From assembly GCA_030692765.1 (NCBI GenBank), contig JAUYUB010000018.1:85241-149240 (forward strand): a stretch of DNA of 64,000 nt, given 5' to 3'. This DNA comes from Sulfuricurvum sp. GTDB taxonomy: Bacteria > Campylobacterota > Campylobacteria > Campylobacterales > Sulfurimonadaceae. The notes under the pieces are model-generated. The model did no database searches, was not told the origin of the DNA, and was given only the letters and a program-made list of their open reading frames with translations. Positions 59,866-64,000 of this stretch are shown here, one piece after another. Position numbers and translations under genes: made by a program. The stretch's first letter is position 1; every line of letters begins with the position of its first letter.

Positions 59866-61541
59866 TGAATCTCCTTTAGCAATGCTTCAAGCTTCTGGCG
59901 CAATTCATCCACAAAAAAACTCATTCCATCGGATTTTAGTATTTGATTATGCACTGTAATACTATGAAGATTTAACAGCTTGGTAAACTGTCCCGTAGCG
60001 TTATTTTCAACGACTATAATATGTTTGGCTTCCCTAAGCGGTACGAGCTGAGACTCGCAAAGCGGATAGACCCATGAAAAATGGATACAGGCAACCTCTG
60101 CATTATTCATTCTCTCAACCGCTTCTATGATTATGTGCTTTGTGCTTCCCCATCCTACAACAGCAATACCGCCTTCTCCATACGCTTCAGGCATAATGGC
60201 TTCATCTTGGATCAAGGTACGTTTTCTCAGACGTTTTGAGTTTTGCTCATTTCGAACGCTCATACTCTCTGTAATAAGACCCTCTTGCATATGTTCATGC
60301 GAATCAACCGATACCAGCCCCTCTCCATATCCAGGCACTCCTCTGGGACTAATACCATCTTCAGTCAACAAATAGCGTTTGTACCGCAAATCCGTTTTTA
60401 CAATATGACGCACAGGCTGATTATTGTCGATTTCAAATCGTTCAACATTGAAATAGCTGTCGGCCAAATACTGATCGCTTAGTACAATAACAGGTATCTG
60501 AAATAAATCAGCAAGATCAAATGCTTCTCTGGTACGATCATAGCACTCTCTGGGATCACCCGGAGCCAGTACGATACGTGGAAATTCTCCATGTCCGCTG
60601 TAAATAGCAAGCTCCAGATCAGCTTGTTCCGTTCGTGTCGGAAGACCCGTCGCAGGTCCGGGACGTTGTGCCAAATAAATAACCATCGGGGTTTCGGTAA
60701 CCCCGCATAGACTAAGCCCCTCTCCCATCAATGTAAATCCGCCGCCGCTCGTCGTCGTGATTGCTCGCCCTCCACCGTACCAGACTCCTAATCCCATCTG
60801 CAGTGCTGCTATTTCATCTTCGGCCTGTTCGACACAGATACCAAATGTTTGACTCTGTTTTGCCAAAAAATTCAACACACCCGTTGAAGGACTCATAGGA
60901 TAACTGGAAATCAAATTGCATCCTGCTACAATAGCTCCAAATCCGACTCCCTCAGTACCGCTTAAAAAGAAATCGCTCTTAGTATTCATTTCAGTATTTG
61001 GTTTAATGCAATAGCGACAATCTTCATGGATATCCACCAGCTCTGATCCCATATATAATGCCTTGAGATTATCTTGAAGCACATCATCGGCATAAAATTC
61101 TGTTACGATCTCCTTTAGGACATTGATATCGCATCCAAGCAAACGAAACAGGAGTGCTGCTCCTATCATATTAGAGATGATAGGATTGCCAATACTTCTG
61201 GCCAAAGTAACTAAATCATGCTCGTAAAATACGCAATCACACTCAAAATCCCCTTTTTTTGAGATTACGAGAGTCTCTGAACATATGCGCTCTTTAGCAT
61301 GATAAAAAGCATTAACATCCAACGGCATAAAAATATCTACTTTGAAATCGGCTGCATTGACCGGTTTATTGGATATTCGTATTAACGTCGTATTACTGCC
61401 ACCTCGGACCCTTGACATAAACTCTTGCGTAGAAAAGACGTAAAATCCAGATCGCTTGAATCCCTTGGTTAAAAGAGTCTCTATGGTTGCAATTCCTTGC
61501 CCCGCTTTTCCACCTATTAATATCGAAACCGAATCTCTCAT
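59862..61541 (-). CDS. 2-oxoacid:ferredoxin oxidoreductase, fused gamma-alpha subunit
   Basis: 559 residues from ATG 61541, which overlaps the DUF2231 stop as ATGA and has GGAGAG seven bases upstream. The N-terminal ~185 residues are the gamma domain (GGKAGQGIATIE); the rest is the alpha domain (TEGVGFGAIVAGC, then RPGPATGLPTRTEQ). The fusion, with a single beta gene next to it, is the two-subunit form of 2-oxoglutarate (or pyruvate) synthase, distinct from the four-subunit OorDABC common in Campylobacterota. In a reductive TCA cycle it would make 2-oxoglutarate from succinyl-CoA and CO2. Confidence 0.88.
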   Translation of the reverse strand: MRDSVSILIGGKAGQGIATIETLLTKGFKRSGFYVFSTQEFMSRVRGGSNTTLIRISNKPVNAADFKVDIFMPLDVNAFYHAKERICSETLVISKKGDFECDCVFYEHDLVTLARSIGNPIISNMIGAALLFRLLGCDINVLKEIVTEFYADDVLQDNLKALYMGSELVDIHEDCRYCIKPNTEMNTKSDFFLSGTEGVGFGAIVAGCNLISSYPMSPSTGVLNFLAKQSQTFGICVEQAEDEIAALQMGLGVWYGGGRAITTTSGGGFTLMGEGLSLCGVTETPMVIYLAQRPGPATGLPTRTEQADLELAIYSGHGEFPRIVLAPGDPRECYDRTREAFDLADLFQIPVIVLSDQYLADSYFNVERFEIDNNQPVRHIVKTDLRYKRYLLTEDGISPRGVPGYGEGLVSVDSHEHMQEGLITESMSVRNEQNSKRLRKRTLIQDEAIMPEAYGEGGIAVVGWGSTKHIIIEAVERMNNAEVACIHFSWVYPLCESQLVPLREAKHIIVVENNATGQFTKLLNLHSITVHNQILKSDGMSFFVDELRQKLEALLKEIQ

Positions 61542-62041
61542 ATTTTTGCTCTCCATGTGAGTTTACCACCGTAATAAGCGACAATGGTTACCGAGATGAC
61601 AGTAATAAAAATAATACCGTGATACAGCCAACCATCTATCCCATGACTAAAAGCGACATCAGGATTCCTGAATTTTTGAATTAATGGGACAAGTCCGACT
61701 AGAAAAGTTAAAATTGCACCAATGAGTTTGACTACAAACAGTTTTGATCTCACCAAATTATAGTTGATCCACCAACTGAACACTCCGGTGATCAACGCGA
61801 TAAGGCCCATAACAGTAGCGACAAAAAATGATAAAAAAACAGTGGCTGCGTATTCTGTAGAGGGATTGGCAAAAAATAAAAGATCTATAAAACCGCTGAA
61901 ATAGTGCAGTGCAATCGGAAAATGAACTACGGTAGGATGAGGATGGTATTTTGCATACCATTGTCGGTAACACTTTTTTGCAGCTTCTTTGCTCTCTTGT
62001 CGAAGCTTTTCTTGCATACATTCTTGCATATATTCTTGCAT
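61538..62041 (-). CDS. DUF2231 membrane protein
   Basis: 167 residues. After a charged start lies the DUF2231 signature KYHPHPTVVHFPIALH (near residue 30-47), then four membrane segments (about 45-65, 68-90, 102-125, 135-158). The conserved His residues could bind heme or metal; the function is unknown. It is first of a coupled operon DUF2231-korA-korB (4-base overlap). The start falls in a three-unit repeat; ATG 62041 is chosen as it has an AAGAGAG ribosome binding site. Confidence 0.82.
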   Translation of the reverse strand: MQEYMQECMQEKLRQESKEAAKKCYRQWYAKYHPHPTVVHFPIALHYFSGFIDLLFFANPSTEYAATVFLSFFVATVMGLIALITGVFSWWINYNLVRSKLFVVKLIGAILTFLVGLVPLIQKFRNPDVAFSHGIDGWLYHGIIFITVISVTIVAYYGGKLTWRAKI

Positions 62042-62044
62042 ATA
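62009..62044 (-). repeat. Triple 12-base repeat at the DUF2231 start
   Basis: Three tandem 12-base units (core TTCTTGCATATA on the plus strand) encode M-Q-E-Y/C three times. Gain or loss of a unit changes the protein by four residues and keeps the frame, and each unit supplies an ATG. Confidence 0.8.
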
Positions 62045-62101
62045 TTCTCTCTTTTATATACCGTTTTATAATAGTACCTTAGCATAGATATAGTATAATT
62101 T

Positions 62102-62133
62102 AACATTTAAAAATAAATATAATTTTAAATGTT
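62102..62133. repeat. AT-rich inverted repeat between divergent genes
   Basis: AACATTTAAAA (62102-62112) pairs perfectly with TTTTAAATGTT (62123-62133), 10-base loop, in the ~207-base gap between DUF2231 and the ParA-like gene. It could be an operator for either gene; nothing else was seen in the gap except a TATAGT box near 62215. Confidence 0.35.
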
Positions 62134-62248
62134 GCGAATGAAAAATGCTACTCAATAAAACAGTCTCGCATTAATATACAAAGTACTGCGCAGGCTACGT
62201 TAAAAACTTAATATGATATAGTTGCAAAAACATTTACTATGGAAAATC

Positions 62249-62833
62249 ATGGCTATTATCTCTATCGCATCGACCAAAGGGGGAGTGGGTAAAACCTCTC
62301 TCGCTTTTTCTCTAGCTAAAGACCTTGGATATCGTTATGCGACCAACGACATGTCTGTGGTGTTAAACAAATACAAAAATGCCCGCTATTACCCCAATAA
62401 AATCCCTCTTCATCCCGACACCGTGTATGATTTTGGAGGATTTGACGCTGTCCATTCCGATGAGATTTTACGCGCCTCTGATATCATTCTCGTAGCGACC
62501 ATCAATGATCTTAACTCCATCATGAAGAGCTTGATTTTTATCAAAAATTACAAAGAAAAAACGATCCTTGTTTTCGCCAACATGATTGACAACCCTAACG
62601 ATGCCGCCATGATTCGCCAAAAAATACATGAGCACTTCCCTAACCTCGCCTTTACTTATCTGCGCCGTACCAAACTGCTAAAAAATGCACTTGAAACAGG
62701 TCTAAGTGCACGCGAACTCTATGAATCAAGTAAACATACACAACACGTCTATAAACAAGCCTACAGCGAATATCAAAAAATTCTCAAACTCTTTACCACC
62801 GATGGAGAGTATTTCCAAGGTACCGTTCAATGA
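62249..62833 (+). CDS. ParA/MinD-like ATPase
   Basis: 194 residues from ATG 62249; an in-frame TTG at 62222 adds nine residues. The deviant Walker A motif KGGVGKTS follows the first strand, as in ParA/MinD. The protein is shorter than chromosomal ParA (~260) and lacks an N-terminal DNA-binding part; the switch region (VYDFGG) replaces the usual DxxPG. Such small ATPases position DNA or protein cargo. No parB is next to it; it is instead coupled to a radical SAM gene (ATGA overlap). Confidence 0.82.
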   Translation: MAIISIASTKGGVGKTSLAFSLAKDLGYRYATNDMSVVLNKYKNARYYPNKIPLHPDTVYDFGGFDAVHSDEILRASDIILVATINDLNSIMKSLIFIKNYKEKTILVFANMIDNPNDAAMIRQKIHEHFPNLAFTYLRRTKLLKNALETGLSARELYESSKHTQHVYKQAYSEYQKILKLFTTDGEYFQGTVQ

Positions 62834-64000
62834 CATCCATCCTCCTCACCACACTAAACGCTCGTTACGCGCACAGTGCGTTGGGACTGCGCTATTTATA
62901 TGCGAACATGCACGAACTTCAAAATGAGACAAAAATCGTCGAATTTACGATCAACGAACAAATCCAAAGCATCGCCGAGGTAATCCTCGAACACTCTCCA
63001 AAAATCATCGGGATCAGTGTCTATATTTGGAATGCCACCGAGACCGCGCAACTCATCGAAATACTCAAAAAAGTGTCTCCCGATACCATCATCGTCCTCG
63101 GTGGACCTGAAGCCTCATACATGCCTCATCGTGTTAATTTTGACAATGCCGACTACATTGTCAGCGGCGAGGGAGAAATCGCATTTTATGAACTTTGCCG
63201 CAGTGTTTTGGATGGTGTCGCACCGCCTGAGCGTTTCATCCGTGCCCCAATGCCTGATTTAAAAGAAATATCCTTGCCATATACCGCTTACAGCGATGAA
63301 GATGTGGCACATCGTACGATCTATGTCGAAGCATCACGGGGCTGTCCATTTGAGTGTGAGTTCTGCCTCTCATCGATAGATGAAAAAGTACGCAATTTTC
63401 CACTCGATGAACTGCTAGAAGAGTTCGAAGTCCTTTGGAATCGCGGAGCACGCAGTTTCAAATTTATCGACCGTACGTTTAATCTCAATATGACCTTTGC
63501 CAATCGGATACTGGACTTTTTTCTCTCCAAAGAGCCGCCCTATTTTGCCCATTTCGAAGTCATTCCCGACCATTTTCCTGATGTGTTAAAATCCAAAATA
63601 GCCCTCTTCCCTCCCGGATCATTGCAACTGGAAGTCGGTATTCAAACCCTTGACCCCATTATCTCCAAAGGGATCAATCGCCCCTTGCGACTCGAGAAGA
63701 TTTTTGAGAATTTACACTTTTTAGAAAACGATACCAAAGCACATATGCACCTCGATCTCATCGTAGGACTTCCGGGTGAAACGATCGAGGGATTTGGACG
63801 TAACCTCGATAAACTCGTTTCCCTCACCCACAGCGAAATTCAAATCGGTATTTTGAAAAATCTCTCAGGAACCACCCTATCGCGCCATGACAAAGAGCAC
63901 GGAATGATCTACAGCGACATACCTCCGTACGATATTCTCCAAAACAACAATCTCAGCTTCGTACAGATACAAAAGATGAAACGCTTTGCCCGTTTTTGGG
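62830..64000 (+). CDS. B12-binding radical SAM protein (DUF4080 type, C-terminus beyond window)
   Basis: 390 residues are visible; the gene runs off the right edge. An N-terminal B12-binding-like domain (TLNARYAHSALGLRYL, then GGPEASYMP) is followed by the radical SAM motif CPFECEFC (C-X3-C-X2-C) near residue 175 and the typical GLPGET segment near residue 315. The C-terminal DUF4080 part would lie outside. Such enzymes methylate or rearrange unreactive carbons; the substrate is unknown. The ATG overlaps the ParA-like stop as ATGA, so they are translated together. Confidence 0.88.
   Translation, partial: MTSILLTTLNARYAHSALGLRYLYANMHELQNETKIVEFTINEQIQSIAEVILEHSPKIIGISVYIWNATETAQLIEILKKVSPDTIIVLGGPEASYMPHRVNFDNADYIVSGEGEIAFYELCRSVLDGVAPPERFIRAPMPDLKEISLPYTAYSDEDVAHRTIYVEASRGCPFECEFCLSSIDEKVRNFPLDELLEEFEVLWNRGARSFKFIDRTFNLNMTFANRILDFFLSKEPPYFAHFEVIPDHFPDVLKSKIALFPPGSLQLEVGIQTLDPIISKGINRPLRLEKIFENLHFLENDTKAHMHLDLIVGLPGETIEGFGRNLDKLVSLTHSEIQIGILKNLSGTTLSRHDKEHGMIYSDIPPYDILQNNNLSFVQIQKMKRFARFW

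Overview
The window reads as chromosome of a Campylobacterota (Epsilonproteobacteria) member. The closest match in style is a free-living, sulfur-oxidising, autotrophic Sulfurimonas/Sulfuricurvum-type bacterium. This is inferred from the short divergent RecO, the 434-residue GlmU, tightly overlapping genes with several TTG starts, strong TATAAT -10 boxes with poor -35 boxes, a KorAB-type 2-oxoacid:ferredoxin oxidoreductase compatible with a reductive TCA cycle, and many c-di-GMP and outer-membrane genes. No rRNA, tRNA or CRISPR array was seen.

Layout. 1-6200 (minus): an inositol-monophosphatase-like gene cut by the window edge, then gltD and gltB. 6383-8241: recO, a small unknown gene behind a good sigma-54 promoter, and an Rrf2 regulator with a DUF4395 membrane protein behind a consensus promoter and operator-like palindrome. 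8259-11484 (minus): a repeat-rich coiled-coil secreted protein, trmA and fliP. 11630-13806 is an accessory island: a BrnT/CopG-like toxin-antitoxin pair, a gene remnant interrupted by a REP hairpin, an unknown membrane protein, and a REP-associated tyrosine transposase (RAYT) flanked by REP hairpins in opposite orientation. 13879-19599: a compact operon glmU-coaBC-uppS-prepilin peptidase-LptF/G-truA. 19609-25995: a self-contained transcription unit, with its own promoter and ending in a strong hairpin, of PAP2 phosphatases, ArnT-like GT83 glycosyltransferases, a flippase-like protein and a GT9 transferase. It probably modifies envelope glycolipid or lipid A.

26072-33284: htpG and a run of small single genes (DUF2798, Nudix, unknown membrane protein, ferritin plus a cysteine-rich ferredoxin-like protein, methyltransferase, transglutaminase-like protein, SDR/DUF2867). 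33410-37000: a type-1-secretion-like operon in which the ABC subunit has only its membrane domain, followed by HlyD and TolC proteins. 37051-42969: the three AmmeMemoRadiSam genes (radical SAM, Memo, AMMECR1) with a GGDEF-EAL receptor between them. 43061-49576: metabolic genes (HemF, YqiA-like esterase, methyltransferase, HI0933 flavoprotein, polysaccharide deacetylase, GDPD and a GlpD-like enzyme).

49661-53953: a translationally coupled chain of TonB-dependent receptor-like protein, small YfiR-like secreted protein and membrane GGDEF-EAL enzyme, which looks like an outer-membrane-to-c-di-GMP signalling pathway. 54001-55319: a half-helicase (RecA2-like domain only) with a long charged repeat tail and a structured leader. 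55400-62044 (minus): cytochrome c, MATE-YcaO pair, KorB-KorA-DUF2231. 62249-64000: a ParA-like ATPase coupled to a B12-binding radical SAM protein cut by the right edge.

The best candidates for undescribed biology are the ATPase-less secretion operon, the TonB-receptor/YfiR-like/GGDEF-EAL chain, the half-helicase, and the AmmeMemoRadiSam locus with its embedded c-di-GMP enzyme.
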